NCBI RefSeq assembly: GCF_020524495.1
Contig: NZ_JAIVLB010000010.1
Coordinates: 1 to 64,000, forward strand
Length of the DNA: 64,000 nucleotides
Direction: 5' to 3'
Source: Bacillus stratosphericus
GTDB taxonomy: Bacteria; Bacillota; Bacilli; Bacillales; Bacillaceae
Shown: positions 9,110 through 18,830 of the stretch, in pieces
How positions within the stretch are numbered: the first letter of the stretch is position 1
Layout: each line of letters starts with the position of its first letter
Program-made: the position numbers and the translations under genes
Notes under the pieces: generated by a model
What the model saw: only the letters and a program-made list of their open reading frames with translations
Told to the model about the DNA's origin: nothing
Databases searched by the model: none

Positions 9110-10948
9110 ATGAGTAAAGTAGGTTTTTTTCGCTCGATTCACTTCAAATTGACCTTAATCTACGTGCTGCTGATCATTGTCGCCATGCAGATCATTGGTG
9201 TGTACTTTGTGAAGCAGTTAGAGCAGTCCTTAATTAATTCATATGATAATTCCTTGAATCAGCGAATCTACTCGTTATCGTATTACCTAGAACAAGATTC
9301 ATCGAAGAGCAAGGCAGAATTAAAAGAGGATGCCCAAAAGATTTTAAATGATTTTAACAACAAAGATGAGTCTAATGAAATTTCTGAAGTCAGCTATATT
9401 GACGAAAGCAGAGAGGTCATTGCCTCTGTGAATAATGGAAGTCAAGAGATTGCCGGAAAGAAAATCACAGATCAAATTATTAGCCGTATTTTCGCCGTGG
9501 GCAAAGACTATGAGAAAAAATTCTATGATCCAGAATCGAATAAACGGGTGCGTATTTCAGCGACAGCCGTGAAAAATGAGAACCAAGAAACCGTCGGTGT
9601 CATTTATGTGGTGTCTTCTATGGAAAGTGTTTTTAACCAAATGCGTACCATTAATACGATTTTGGCAACGGGAACGCTGCTTGCCCTCGGGATAACGGCT
9701 CTACTTGGTATCTTCATCTTCAGAACGATTACACATCCAATTTCGGATATGAGAAAGCAAGCAATCGAGCTGGCAAAAGGGAATTTTTCCAGAAAGGTCC
9801 GAAAGTATGGACATGACGAAATTGGTCAGCTTGCGACGACGTTTAACCATCTGACCAGAGAGCTGGAGGAAGCTCAGCTGATGACAGAGGGTGAGCGGAA
9901 AAAACTTTCTTCTGTCATTGCGTATATGACAGATGGTGTCATTGCAACGAATCAAAACGGTGCCATTATACTATTAAACAGCCCAGCATTAGAGCTTCTG
10001 AATGTTTCACGTGAAACAGCATTAGAGATGCCGATTACGTCCTTACTTGGCTTAGAGGAAACCCATACATTTGAGGATTTAGTCGAAAATCAAGACTCCA
10101 TGCTGCTTGAAATTGAACGGGAAGCTCGGCTGTCTGTTTTACGTGTTAATTTCTCAGTCATTCAGAAAGAGCTTGGGAAGATTGATGGCTTAATCGCGGT
10201 CATTTATGATGTGACAGAGCAGGAGAAAATTGATGCTGAACGTCGTGAATTCGTAGCGAACGTATCTCATGAGCTGCGGACACCGTTAACCACGATGAGA
10301 AGCTACCTTGAAGCATTGGCAGAGGGTGCGCTTGGTGATAAAGAGCTTGCGCCAAGGTTCCTCGGTGTGACGCAAAATGAAACAGAGCGCATGATCAGAC
10401 TTGTAAATGATCTGCTGCAGCTATCTAAGTTTGACAGCAAGGATTATCAATTTAATCGTGAGTGGACGAACTTTATCAGATTTATCTCGTTGGTCATTGA
10501 TCGTTTTGAAATGACAAAGGAGCAGCATGTCGATTTTATCCGCAATCTGCCGCAGCGTGAAGTGTATGTTGAAATTGATCAAGATAAAATCACACAGGTG
10601 CTCGATAATATCATTTCCAATGCCATGAAATACTCACCAGAGGGTGGACACATTACGTTCACAGTGGAGTTGGATGAGGGCAAAGGTCTTGTGGTATTCA
10701 GCGTCAAAGATGAGGGAATCGGTATTCCGAAGAAGGATATGGATAAAATCTTTGAACGCTTTTATCGAGTGGATAAAGCGAGAACGAGAAAGCTTGGCGG
10801 AACCGGCCTAGGTCTTGCGATTGCAAAAGAGATGGTTCAGGCTCATGGCGGAGATATTTGGGCTGACAGCATTGAAGGAAAAGGAACAACGGTGACCTTT
10901 TCCCTTCCGTACAATGAAGAACAAGAGGATGATTGGGATGAAGCGTGA
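9110..10948 (+). CDS. walK: Sensor histidine kinase WalK (YycG)
   Basis: Membrane sensor kinase partner of WalR, 612 residues. Order: TM1 about 13-33, extracytoplasmic sensor 34-180, TM2 about 183-206, HAMP, PAS about 265-370, HisKA with phosphorylated His near 387 (NVSHELRTPLTT), and HATPase with N box DNIISNAMKY and G boxes DEGIGIP and GGTGLGLAIA. It starts seven bases after walR. Its codons for LNVSRETA contain a parS site at 10003-10018. Its 3' end overlaps walH by 11 bases, consistent with translational coupling. Confidence 0.98.
   Translation: MSKVGFFRSIHFKLTLIYVLLIIVAMQIIGVYFVKQLEQSLINSYDNSLNQRIYSLSYYLEQDSSKSKAELKEDAQKILNDFNNKDESNEISEVSYIDESREVIASVNNGSQEIAGKKITDQIISRIFAVGKDYEKKFYDPESNKRVRISATAVKNENQETVGVIYVVSSMESVFNQMRTINTILATGTLLALGITALLGIFIFRTITHPISDMRKQAIELAKGNFSRKVRKYGHDEIGQLATTFNHLTRELEEAQLMTEGERKKLSSVIAYMTDGVIATNQNGAIILLNSPALELLNVSRETALEMPITSLLGLEETHTFEDLVENQDSMLLEIEREARLSVLRVNFSVIQKELGKIDGLIAVIYDVTEQEKIDAERREFVANVSHELRTPLTTMRSYLEALAEGALGDKELAPRFLGVTQNETERMIRLVNDLLQLSKFDSKDYQFNREWTNFIRFISLVIDRFEMTKEQHVDFIRNLPQREVYVEIDQDKITQVLDNIISNAMKYSPEGGHITFTVELDEGKGLVVFSVKDEGIGIPKKDMDKIFERFYRVDKARTRKLGGTGLGLAIAKEMVQAHGGDIWADSIEGKGTTVTFSLPYNEEQEDDWDEA
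10003..10018. promoter_or_regulatory. parS site inside walK
   Basis: TGTTTCACGTGAAACA is a perfect 16-bp palindrome that fits the Bacillus parS consensus TGTTNCACGTGAAACA at every position. parS is bound by ParB (Spo0J) and nucleates SMC loading and origin segregation; sites cluster around oriC, as expected for this region. It is embedded in the PAS coding part of walK. Confidence 0.95.
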
Positions 10949-12317
10949 GACCTTTAAAACCATAATATTGACAATCCTAATTGCGATTAGTCTTGTGTTT
11001 ACTTGGAATATTTGGATGTTCCAGCCCGTCATGCAGGATGAGGCGGATGCCGGCACAAAGGTTGTGGAATCGAAGAAAATTTCAAGCGACGAGCCTCGAA
11101 GCCTCATTGATGTCGTGAAGCCGCGTGAAATGTTCATCCATTCAAATGGTGAGCATTTTAAAGTGGATCAAAAGGAACTCTTTCAAAACTTTTGGAATGA
11201 TGTGAGCCTTTGGGATGTCAAAGAGATTACGGATGTGTCGGATCAATATTCTGAGCTCAGATTTAAGAACTTCTTCTATGGACGTGGAGGACAAGGAAAG
11301 ACTTTGGATCTTGTATTCAATGATCCGATTCCGATTGATATTTTCCAAGTGCTGTTTAAATGGCCGAATAGATCCATTGAATACAACTCGTTTGATCGGA
11401 TGATTGTGCCGTTCGTCCAGCAGGATCAGGCCAATAAGAAAGTCTATTTGGTCTCATACAGCAAGGAAACGGTGCTTGAGCTGACCATTGAGTCGGCCAA
11501 CTATCGTAATCTGATGAATAGCATCGCAGCCGCTCAAAAAGAGATGCCGCGCTATGATTTATATACATTCTCGACGAATTCTAAACGAGATTTCCTTCTG
11601 CCGCGAAAGAAAAAGCAGCTTGAAGCGAAAATGTTCTTTATCGAAACGATCAAGACAAGCATATTCAAGGACGCTTTGTTTACAGACCCAGGTCTTGTCG
11701 GTGAGGAGTCTAATTTAAATCGGACGGTGTATACAGATGGGACAAGTCGTCTTGAGGCCAATCAAAAAGATCACCGAATCCAATATCAGCACCGCAATAT
11801 CAATTCCAGTACCGTCTTCCAAACGGGAGATTTGATCAAGCGAAGTGTGAAGTATTTCAATGATACGGGAAGCTTTACAGATGACTATCAATACACTGGC
11901 ATCAATAGCAATCAGCAGCTGTCCTTTAATATGTTTATGGATGGTCTGCCGATCGTCAACAGCACAAAGCACCCATTTGGTATGACTTCTCTTGAAGTAC
12001 AATGGGCGAATGATGACATCTTGAATTACAAGCGTCCAAACTACATTCTTGGCAACAAAGCAAGTCAAAGTGAACAGGTCAAGTTGATGAATGGGACAGA
12101 GCTGAAGGACTTGATCATCAAGCAGACGAAATATGATGATCTGGAGAAAATTGAACAGATTTTCCCTGCCTATCAAGCGACGTCAACGGCATCAGATCAA
12201 GATGAAGCGATGTTTGTCTGGCTAGAGCCAGTCTGGTGCATGAAATATAATGGCAAAACCGTGATTTTATCGAATGATCTGTTGGCAGAGGGGAGCGAGA
12301 ATAATGGAGTGGAATAA
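10938..12317 (+). CDS. walH: WalK regulatory protein WalH (YycH)
   Basis: Bitopic membrane protein of 459 residues with one N-terminal membrane segment (about 8-28) and a large extracytoplasmic domain. In B. subtilis WalH and WalI bind WalK through their membrane helices and restrain it. The ATG at 10938 lies inside the end of walK; a start eight codons upstream is open but less suited. It overlaps walI by 14 bases. Confidence 0.95.
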   Translation: MKRETFKTIILTILIAISLVFTWNIWMFQPVMQDEADAGTKVVESKKISSDEPRSLIDVVKPREMFIHSNGEHFKVDQKELFQNFWNDVSLWDVKEITDVSDQYSELRFKNFFYGRGGQGKTLDLVFNDPIPIDIFQVLFKWPNRSIEYNSFDRMIVPFVQQDQANKKVYLVSYSKETVLELTIESANYRNLMNSIAAAQKEMPRYDLYTFSTNSKRDFLLPRKKKQLEAKMFFIETIKTSIFKDALFTDPGLVGEESNLNRTVYTDGTSRLEANQKDHRIQYQHRNINSSTVFQTGDLIKRSVKYFNDTGSFTDDYQYTGINSNQQLSFNMFMDGLPIVNSTKHPFGMTSLEVQWANDDILNYKRPNYILGNKASQSEQVKLMNGTELKDLIIKQTKYDDLEKIEQIFPAYQATSTASDQDEAMFVWLEPVWCMKYNGKTVILSNDLLAEGSENNGVE

Positions 12318-13170
12318 GACCAAAACGATCTTTATCCTAGCCTTTCTCGTTCTCGATATCTTTCTTGGTTTTCAATACTTTGAAAAACGATCGACCGATC
12401 ATTTCGCGATTATCGAAAAAACAGATACGCTGGAAGAAATGAAGGAAGATGGGATCAAATATGGCAATCTATCAGATGAAGCGAAGATTGGCTACCGTAT
12501 TACAGCTGAAAAGAAACAATATACAAAAAAGGATGTCGACGGATTAGCTGATCAAAAGGCGAAAAGCACATTCCCACCAAAAACAGACAAGGATAATCCT
12601 GTCACTTTGCTTGAAATGACCTTCAATAAACCAGTCGCACTGCCGAAAAAGGATACGAAAACAGCAGCGACAAACCTTGTGAACCAGCGTTTGCTGGATG
12701 GGAAGAATTATAAGCTGTGGAGTATGGATGAAGAGACTGGTAAAATCGTCTTTTTCCAAACGTACAAAGGGAAGTACATCTTCCAAGAAGGCTTGGATGA
12801 CACTGAAACCATCGGGAAAATCACATTAAATTTGAACGATCAAAACGAGGTCGTATCGTATCAGCAGTCGATGGTGACGTCGATTAATGAAGTGAGAAAA
12901 GAAACCCTTGTCCCAGCGCTTGAAACCGTCAAGGACTTATATACGCAAAATATGCTGAGCCCATACACGACTGTGAAAAAGGTTGAGCTTGGCTACTATA
13001 CGCAATACCCAGGTGCAAGCACTCAAGTCATGGTTCCTGTATGGCGGGTGGAGCTTGCAGGCGTAGTAGCTGGTTCAAAGAAAAAGACTGAGGAAGAATT
13101 TTTGATCAATGCCATCGATGGCTCAACACTTGATCATATAGAGAAAGATGACAAATCTTCAATGGAGTGA
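12304..13170 (+). CDS. walI: WalK regulatory protein WalI (YycI)
   Basis: 288 residues, with one N-terminal membrane helix (TIFILAFLVLDIFLGFQYF) followed by an extracytoplasmic YycI domain similar in fold to part of WalH. It forms the inhibitory complex with WalH and WalK. ATG 12304 lies in the last codons of walH, with GAGGGGAGC upstream. The gap to walJ is only six bases. Confidence 0.95.
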   Translation: MEWNKTKTIFILAFLVLDIFLGFQYFEKRSTDHFAIIEKTDTLEEMKEDGIKYGNLSDEAKIGYRITAEKKQYTKKDVDGLADQKAKSTFPPKTDKDNPVTLLEMTFNKPVALPKKDTKTAATNLVNQRLLDGKNYKLWSMDEETGKIVFFQTYKGKYIFQEGLDDTETIGKITLNLNDQNEVVSYQQSMVTSINEVRKETLVPALETVKDLYTQNMLSPYTTVKKVELGYYTQYPGASTQVMVPVWRVELAGVVAGSKKKTEEEFLINAIDGSTLDHIEKDDKSSME

Positions 13171-13176
13171 GAGAAC

Positions 13177-13971
13177 ATGAGCTTGCAGTTCAGTGTACTA
13201 GCGAGCGGAAGTACGGGGAACGCTTTTTATTTAGAAACAGACGAGTATGCCTTTTTGGTGGATGCTGGCCTAAGTGGCAAACAGATGGTCGAGCTGTTTG
13301 GTCAAATCGACCGCAAGCCTGAAGACTTGGACGGAATTTTTGTGACACACGAGCACTCAGATCATATTAAGGGGCTCGGTGTCATGGCAAGAAAGTACAA
13401 TCTTCCTGTCTATGCAAATGCGAAAACGTGGAAGGCGATGGAGTCGCATATTGGGAAGGTTGATACTGAACAGAAATTCCACTTTGATATGGAGACAGTT
13501 CAATCCTTTGGCGGTCTTGATGTCGAGTCCTTTGGCGTGTCACATGATGCGGCAGAGCCTATGTTTTACGTGTTCCATTATGGAGGGCGAAAGCTAGCCC
13601 TCCTGACGGATACAGGCTATGTGAGTGATCGCATGAAAGGGATTATCAAATCAGCAAATATGTTTGTATTTGAGAGCAATCATGATGTCGGCATGCTCCA
13701 AATGGGCCGATACCCATGGAGTATTAAGCGCAGAATCCTGAGCGACGTTGGACATGTATCGAATGAAGATGCCGCTCTTGCCATGACAGATGTGATTGGT
13801 GATGCCACCTCACGCATTTATTTGGCTCACCTGAGTCAAGACAACAACATGAAGGATTTAGCCCGTATGGCGGTTCAACAGACACTTGAAATGAAGGGTT
13901 TTGTTGTGGGGGACGGATTTGATTTATATGATACGGACCCGAGAAAAGCAACCCCGCTTTGTGCCGTATGA
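13177..13971 (+). CDS. walJ: Metallo-beta-lactamase fold hydrolase WalJ (YycJ)
   Basis: 264-residue MBL-fold protein with the metal-binding motif THEHSDH near residues 57-63 and later conserved His/Asp (LLTDTGY, FESNHD). Family members have 5' exonuclease activity; the cellular role is tied to coordination of division and replication in the Wal operon. GGAGTGAGAGAAC precedes the ATG. It belongs to the walRKHI transcript and is followed by an 80-base gap before htrC. Confidence 0.95.
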   Translation: MSLQFSVLASGSTGNAFYLETDEYAFLVDAGLSGKQMVELFGQIDRKPEDLDGIFVTHEHSDHIKGLGVMARKYNLPVYANAKTWKAMESHIGKVDTEQKFHFDMETVQSFGGLDVESFGVSHDAAEPMFYVFHYGGRKLALLTDTGYVSDRMKGIIKSANMFVFESNHDVGMLQMGRYPWSIKRRILSDVGHVSNEDAALAMTDVIGDATSRIYLAHLSQDNNMKDLARMAVQQTLEMKGFVVGDGFDLYDTDPRKATPLCAV

Positions 13972-14051
13972 TTTTTACAATTATATGATTAAGATAGGAG
14001 CTTCTTACCAACACTATATACATATCTATTCACTGAAAGGAAGGAAACATA

Positions 14052-15239
14052 GTGGATTATCGCGATGTAGAGTGGAAGCCGAGACGAAGCAGAAAAGGAT
14101 ATTTCTTATCTGGTTTGATCGGTGTATTGGTAGGAGCTTTTTTAATGGGATTCTTTTTTCCCTATGTGTCTGGACAGAGCGGCAGTCCCTTTGGATGGCA
14201 GCAAGCTAAAGACCAGCAAGCATCAGAGGGTCCTTTAAAGACCGTCAATGTGAACGTAAATGATGCTGTCACAAAAGTGGTGTCTAGCATGTCTGATACG
14301 GTTGTCGGCGTTATTAATATCCAAAAGTCGAGCTTTTGGGAGGAAGGCGGAGAAGCAGGCAGCGGTTCAGGTGTGATTTATAAGAAAAAGGGTGACACCT
14401 ATTATATCGTGACCAACCATCATGTCATTAAGGGTGCAAATCAGCTTGAAGTGAGCCTTCAGGATGGGACAAGAATTAGAGCAAATCTTGTAGGAAGCGA
14501 TCAGCTCATGGATTTAGCTGTACTCACTGTCAAAAGTGATAAGATCAAGAAAACCGCAGCCTTCGGCAATTCAGATCATGTGAAGCCTGGGGAGCCAGTC
14601 ATAGCCATTGGAAACCCATTAGGGCTAGAATTTGCAGGCTCTGTCACACAAGGTGTCATTTCAGGAACGGAGCGTGCCATTCCTGTTGACTCAAATGGTG
14701 ACGGACAGACGGATTGGAATGCGGAGGTCCTGCAAACGGATGCTGCCATCAATCCTGGGAACAGCGGTGGTGCCCTGATCAATATGGACGGAAAAGTGAT
14801 CGGTATCAATTCGATGAAGATTGCTGAATCAGAGGTGGAAGGAATTGGACTCTCCATTCCAGCCAATCTGGTCATCCCTGTCATAGAAGATTTAGAGCGC
14901 TATGGGGAGGTCAAACGTCCGTACCTTGGGGTTGGCATGAAATCACTAGCAGATATTGCGAGCTATCATTGGCAGGAAACATTGAAACTCCCAGCAAAGG
15001 TAACAACAGGGGTCGTCGTGATGAGTGTGGAACCTCTGTCTCCAGCAGGAAAAGCGGGACTAAAAGAGCTGGATGTCTTGACGTCCTTTAGTGGCAAGGA
15101 TGTACAAAATATCGTGGATCTGCGTAAATATTTATACCAAAAGAAAGTCGGAGATAAGGTAAAGGTGCAATTTTACCGAAACGGAAAGAAAAAATCGGTA
15201 GAGATCAAACTCTCTAGAACCGACCGATTTGGCGGATAA
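14052..15239 (+). CDS. htrC: HtrA-type membrane serine protease HtrC (YycK)
   Basis: 395-residue DegP/HtrA-family protease anchored by one N-terminal membrane segment (about residues 14-36). The trypsin-like domain has His in VTNHHVIKG (about 124), Asp in MDLAVL (about 154) and Ser in GNSGGAL (about 238). A C-terminal PDZ domain follows ([13 protein letters not shown]). The start is GTG behind AAGGAAGG. It is the last gene of the walR operon, closed by a terminator. Such proteases remove misfolded proteins at the outer face of the membrane. Confidence 0.95.
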   Translation: MDYRDVEWKPRRSRKGYFLSGLIGVLVGAFLMGFFFPYVSGQSGSPFGWQQAKDQQASEGPLKTVNVNVNDAVTKVVSSMSDTVVGVINIQKSSFWEEGGEAGSGSGVIYKKKGDTYYIVTNHHVIKGANQLEVSLQDGTRIRANLVGSDQLMDLAVLTVKSDKIKKTAAFGNSDHVKPGEPVIAIGNPLGLEFAGSVTQGVISGTERAIPVDSNGDGQTDWNAEVLQTDAAINPGNSGGALINMDGKVIGINSMKIAESEVEGIGLSIPANLVIPVIEDLERYGEVKRPYLGVGMKSLADIASYHWQETLKLPAKVTTGVVVMSVEPLSPAGKAGLKELDVLTSFSGKDVQNIVDLRKYLYQKKVGDKVKVQFYRNGKKKSVEIKLSRTDRFGG

Positions 15240-15268
15240 CCAGTTCCAACAAGGGACTGGTTTTTTTT
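15240..15268 (+). terminator. Intrinsic terminator after htrC
   Basis: CCAGTTCC / GGGACTGG stem, 5-base loop, T8 tail. Confidence 0.92.
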
Positions 15269-15308
15269 GCATGCTCATCATATGATGAACGGAAAGGGGG
15301 AGGTACGA

Positions 15309-15773
15309 TTGGTTACACTACAACCGATGTCACAAACAGATTACGACTCATTGATAGAGGCGACGATTAAGCGGTACGCAGAAGAAAAGGTACTAGCAGG
15401 AACATGGGCCAAGGAAGAAGCGCTTGAAAACGCAGAAGATCAATTTGACCGGCTGCTTTCAGAAGGCATTCATACAGAGCATCATGAGCTGTGGAAATTC
15501 TTAAACGGGGACGAGGCCATTGGCTGGGTCTGGCTTTGTTATGATCCGAATCACCCTCAAAAGGAAGGATTTATTTACAACTTCATCTTGTTTGAAGCTT
15601 ACCGAGGAAAAGGCTTTGGGAAACAAGCCATTGCTGCATTAGAGGAGCAAGCAAAGTTATTAGGTGTACAAAAACTCTCGCTACATGTCTTTGCTCATAA
15701 TCAAATCGCCCGTTCGCTGTACGAGAAGACGGGCTTTGCGGAAACCAGCATCTACATGAGCAAACCGATCTAA
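15309..15773 (+). CDS. GNAT-family N-acetyltransferase
   Basis: 154 residues from a TTG start that has a strong GGGGGAGG site seven bases upstream; an upstream ATG in the same frame (15267) overlaps the htrC terminator and is rejected. The acetyl-CoA loop is seen as YRGKGFGKQAIAALEE, and the C-terminal NQIARSLYEKTGF is the classic GNAT motif. The substrate is unknown. It stands alone between two terminators. Confidence 0.85.
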   Translation: MVTLQPMSQTDYDSLIEATIKRYAEEKVLAGTWAKEEALENAEDQFDRLLSEGIHTEHHELWKFLNGDEAIGWVWLCYDPNHPQKEGFIYNFILFEAYRGKGFGKQAIAALEEQAKLLGVQKLSLHVFAHNQIARSLYEKTGFAETSIYMSKPI

Positions 15774-15781
15774 AAAAGAAG

Positions 15782-15812
15782 AAGTACCGTTCGGACTGCG
15801 TACGGTACTTTG
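15782..15812. terminator. Bidirectional terminator between convergent genes
   Basis: AAGTACCGT / ACGGTACTT stem with an 11-base loop, A-rich on the left and TTTGTT on the right. It serves the GNAT gene and the leftward ABC operon. Confidence 0.75.
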
Positions 15813-16694
15813 TTATGAAGACATCATGGCATCCTGAGCCGTGACTCGGTATAGATCTACTTTGCATTTCACGAAGGCACGGATGATCGATGGGACTTGG
15901 GCTTCTGAACGAATCAACAATGAGGTCTCGTCATCACTGATCACAAGGTCTGTTCCCACACTTTGTAAGTACTGTGTGAGAACAGGCTTCACCTCATCAT
16001 CAATCCACGCATGCTTAAAGGTTGCACGAATGTTTGAGGACATGATGGTTTTCCTTTCAGGATGATTACGTGGGGTCACTAATTTTCCTTCAGAAATAAA
16101 CGCAGTTTTGGTACAAATAGTATTTGTGAACCTTGGGCGGTCAGCTGTTAAAAAGACGGTTTTTCCTTCATACTTCAACGTTTCGATGACCCGTTGGATA
16201 TGCAAGATCGAATCTGAATCAATATCTGTAAAAGGTTCGTCGAGTAAAATAAATTCAGGCCGATGGGCGATTGCCTGCGCCATTCCGAGCCGTTTCTTCA
16301 TACCAGATGTAAAGACACCGACCTTCTCTTGATGGTAGCGATGTAAACCAACAAATTCTAGCAATTCTTCATAATAGCTTATTTTCTGGCGTGTGCCGTT
16401 GATTTTGGATAAATAGACGATATGCTCAATTGCGGTGAGCCCTTCATATAAATCCGTATATTCTGGCAGAACGCCGATGTGATGCCTCACTTTTTTTAAC
16501 GAAGACATGTTCATCATTGTAAACGTACCAGAGGTTGGGCGGGATATCCCTGTAATGATATTGAAAAAAGTGGTCTTACCAGCACCCTTCGGTCCAATGA
16601 GTCCGAAAATGTCTCCTTGATTGACATCAAGATGGATATGATCTATTGCGACTTTTGTCCGGTATTTTTTTGTCAGCCCTTTTGTACGTAGCAT
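15813..16694 (-). CDS. ABC transporter ATP-binding protein with altered switch motif
   Basis: 293 residues. Walker A is GPKGAGKTT (about 34-42), the signature SGMKKRLGMAQ, and Walker B FILLDEPF. The D-loop is unusual (TDIDS), and the H-loop, normally containing His before the last strand, reads LTADRPRF, so the switch His is Asp. The C-terminal 70 residues are an extra domain typical of ABC-2 exporter ATPases. It begins directly after the stop of the permease gene, with no spacer. The substrate is unknown; family members export drugs, peptides or lipids. Confidence 0.85.
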   Translation of the reverse strand: MLRTKGLTKKYRTKVAIDHIHLDVNQGDIFGLIGPKGAGKTTFFNIITGISRPTSGTFTMMNMSSLKKVRHHIGVLPEYTDLYEGLTAIEHIVYLSKINGTRQKISYYEELLEFVGLHRYHQEKVGVFTSGMKKRLGMAQAIAHRPEFILLDEPFTDIDSDSILHIQRVIETLKYEGKTVFLTADRPRFTNTICTKTAFISEGKLVTPRNHPERKTIMSSNIRATFKHAWIDDEVKPVLTQYLQSVGTDLVISDDETSLLIRSEAQVPSIIRAFVKCKVDLYRVTAQDAMMSS

Positions 16695-17384
16695 TTATAC
16701 ATCCCTCCTTTGAAACAGCAGCGCTGTTCCAATGAGTAAGACAACTGTCAATGCTGTATTCATCAGCACATATGTAAGCGGTTCACTCCAGCGTGCATAA
16801 TAATAAGGCGTCATGTATTGGAACATATGGATAAATCGATCAGAAGAAAGAACAGAAATGATACTGATGATCGGGAAAAGAAAGGAAAACAACATGCCGA
16901 CAAACATCGATTTCTGCGGTGTTGGAAAGAGCATGGACAGAAACAAAGCACATGAGATGCCTACACTGATAAAGGTCAATATTTTCAAGGCATCAGAGAA
17001 CAGAAAACGATGTGAAATGACCATATTCAGCACATATGTCGTCATGATGCAGCTGAGCCAAAACAGCATCTGCCCAAGATATTTCCCGATGACAATGTTT
17101 AGACGAGTCGTTTTACTGACGAGAAAACGAATGGTTTTCAAATGAATTTCGCGACTCAAAATATCATGGGATAATAAAAAAATAAGGAAAAAACCAAATA
17201 AAGAAATCACCAGTTCATTCCCAATGGAATAAGGGTCCTTCTCCTGCTCCCATTGCGCTTGATAAGCCGCTATAAACGGAAGACTTGATACAAAAGTAGA
17301 TAAAATGAAAATAATAACAATTGTTAAAATGGATTTTGTGCTTTTGAAGAGCTTCTTAAACTCATTCATACAGATGGTCCACAC
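16695..17384 (-). CDS. ABC-2 type transporter permease
   Basis: 229-residue membrane protein with about six hydrophobic segments, cotranscribed with the ATPase gene that follows. The start is GTG behind GGGAGG. It has the usual N-terminal cytoplasmic stretch, a first helix at about 18-38, and an HDILSREIHLKTIRFLVSKT loop typical of ABC-2 permeases. It forms the membrane half of a two-gene exporter; the substrate cannot be told. Confidence 0.85.
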   Translation of the reverse strand: MWTICMNEFKKLFKSTKSILTIVIIFILSTFVSSLPFIAAYQAQWEQEKDPYSIGNELVISLFGFFLIFLLSHDILSREIHLKTIRFLVSKTTRLNIVIGKYLGQMLFWLSCIMTTYVLNMVISHRFLFSDALKILTFISVGISCALFLSMLFPTPQKSMFVGMLFSFLFPIISIISVLSSDRFIHMFQYMTPYYYARWSEPLTYVLMNTALTVVLLIGTALLFQRRDV

Positions 17385-17525
17385 ACGCTGTACCTCCCTT
17401 CATCTTTATTATAACGTTAGAACAGAAAGACACCATATCTCGCTCTTTAACATTTGTTTAACTTTAAAAAAGATGACTCTTCCAGCATTATTTGATTTAT
17501 TTTTAAAAATGTTCAGAAAAATATA

Positions 17526-17554
17526 TTGATTTATCTAAAAACATCATGTATGAT
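17526..17554 (+). promoter_or_regulatory. SigA promoter of the T-box leader
   Basis: TTGATT (17526-17531), 17-base spacer, TATGAT (17549-17554). Transcription should start near 17561, just before the T-box stem I. Confidence 0.75.
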
Positions 17555-17560
17555 AGCTTT

Positions 17561-17880
17561 AATTCAAAATAATTGAACAGGCAATGACGAGAGAAAGTAC
17601 AATCATCAATTTTTCCACAGAGAGCTTCGGTAGCTGAAAAGAAGCAAAAATAATGATTGGAAAAATGGTCTCTGAGCCTCGTACTGAACATATCCTTGAT
17701 ATAAGTAGGTCACGACGAGATTTGGTACTCGTTATCAAAACCACAGTATATGAGCCAAGTTGGAGCTTTGTACTTGTAGAGGCTGTTTAGCGCGAGCAAA
17801 CAGTAAATAAAGGTGGTACCACGAGACAAATACCTCGTCCTTATGATTCATAGTTAAGGAGGGGGTATTTTTTATTTTCC
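17561..17880 (+). promoter_or_regulatory. T-box riboswitch, predicted Met specificity
   Basis: The hallmark AAGGTGGTACCACG is at 17810-17823. Stem I can be folded: ACGAG / CTCGT at the base, an AGTA / GAA loop-E pair, CAATCAT / ATGATTG, and a distal GCTTC / GAAGC hairpin. The specifier loop reads GAAAAATGG, where AUG (17665-17667) is the best codon. The T-box bulge UGGU predicts a tRNA discriminator A, which fits tRNA-Met and argues against the alternative UGG (Trp). A terminator stem AATACC.. / ..GGTATT (17829-17869) with a T run follows. Uncharged tRNA should stabilise the antiterminator and turn on the downstream operon. Confidence 0.9.
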
Positions 17881-17904
17881 ACTTTTTTCATACAACTGTC
17901 CAAA

Positions 17905-17920
17905 TGTTCCACGTGAAACA
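17905..17920. promoter_or_regulatory. parS site in the leader of the T-box operon
   Basis: TGTTCCACGTGAAACA, a perfect match to the parS consensus TGTTNCACGTGAAACA bound by ParB (Spo0J). It lies between the T-box terminator and the first start codon, in untranslated sequence, 7.9 kb from the parS in walK. Confidence 0.95.
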
Positions 17921-17955
17921 ACACAACCATTTTTTCAAATGAAAGGGAGATTGAC

Positions 17956-18816
17956 ATGAGTGAACATGCATTGGTTTTACAATCAGATTTCGGAATTGAT
18001 GATGGAGCGGTTAGCGCAATGTACGGAGTGGCAAATACGGTGAGCAACAGCATCCGTATTTTTGATTTAACACACAACATTCCCCAGTATGACATTTGGG
18101 AGGCATCCTATCGCCTGCTGCAAACAGTAACTTATTGGCCAGAAGAAACGGTATTCGTATCCGTCGTTGACCCAGGCGTTGGATCAGAGCGAAAGAGTCT
18201 TGTCGTCAAAACAACAAGCTCTCACTATATCATCACCCCAGATAACGGGACATTAACGCACGTCGCGCAGGATATTGGGATTGTGGAAGCACGTTATTTA
18301 GATGAAACGATCAACCGATTGCCGAAGTCGGGGAAATCACATACATTCCATGGTAGAGATATTTACGCATATACAGGCGCAAGAATTGCATCAGGCGTGA
18401 TTTCTTTTGAAGAGGTCGGGCCAAAGGCGAATATTGATGATGTTATTCACCTTCCAGCCGTACAGGCTTATGCGGAAGAAGAAGTGATCACAGGGACAAT
18501 TGATATTTTAGATGTGAGGTTCGGAAACCTATGGACAAACATTCATCACACGTTATTTGAACAGCTTTCAATAAATTATGGTGATTCAATAGAAGTTACC
18601 ATTGCCAAAGGCCCAAAAAATGTGTATAAAAATATCATGACCTATGGACGATCTTTTGCCGATTTAAAGGTAGGCGAACCACTCATATATGTCAATTCAC
18701 TCGATCATTTGGGCGTGGCGATCAATCAAGGGTCATTTGCGAAGGCTTATAACATCGGTACAGGCACAGGATGGCGCCTTTCGATTCGCAAAGCTCCGCG
18801 CATTATATACGAATAA
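17956..18816 (+). CDS. SAM hydroxide adenosyltransferase (DUF62 family)
   Basis: 286-residue enzyme of the fluorinase-related DUF62 family, which attacks S-adenosylmethionine with hydroxide to give adenosine and methionine. Asp72, Arg79 ([10 protein letters not shown]) and His132 (TFHGRD) have the spacing of the catalytic Asp-Arg-His triad known in this family. Asp11 in QSDFG and the NGTLT motif form the nucleoside site. AAAGGGAG precedes the ATG. It is the first gene after the T-box and is followed 14 bases later by an ECF transporter operon. No halogenase-type substitution is apparent. Confidence 0.9.
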   Translation: MSEHALVLQSDFGIDDGAVSAMYGVANTVSNSIRIFDLTHNIPQYDIWEASYRLLQTVTYWPEETVFVSVVDPGVGSERKSLVVKTTSSHYIITPDNGTLTHVAQDIGIVEARYLDETINRLPKSGKSHTFHGRDIYAYTGARIASGVISFEEVGPKANIDDVIHLPAVQAYAEEEVITGTIDILDVRFGNLWTNIHHTLFEQLSINYGDSIEVTIAKGPKNVYKNIMTYGRSFADLKVGEPLIYVNSLDHLGVAINQGSFAKAYNIGTGTGWRLSIRKAPRIIYE

Positions 18817-18830
18817 GAGGAGGAAACATC

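Noticed and set aside
17665-17668. Reading the T-box specifier as UGG (Trp)
   Set aside because: The T-box bulge UGGU predicts discriminator A, whereas Bacillus tRNA-Trp has G; AUG (Met) also fits the downstream genes better.
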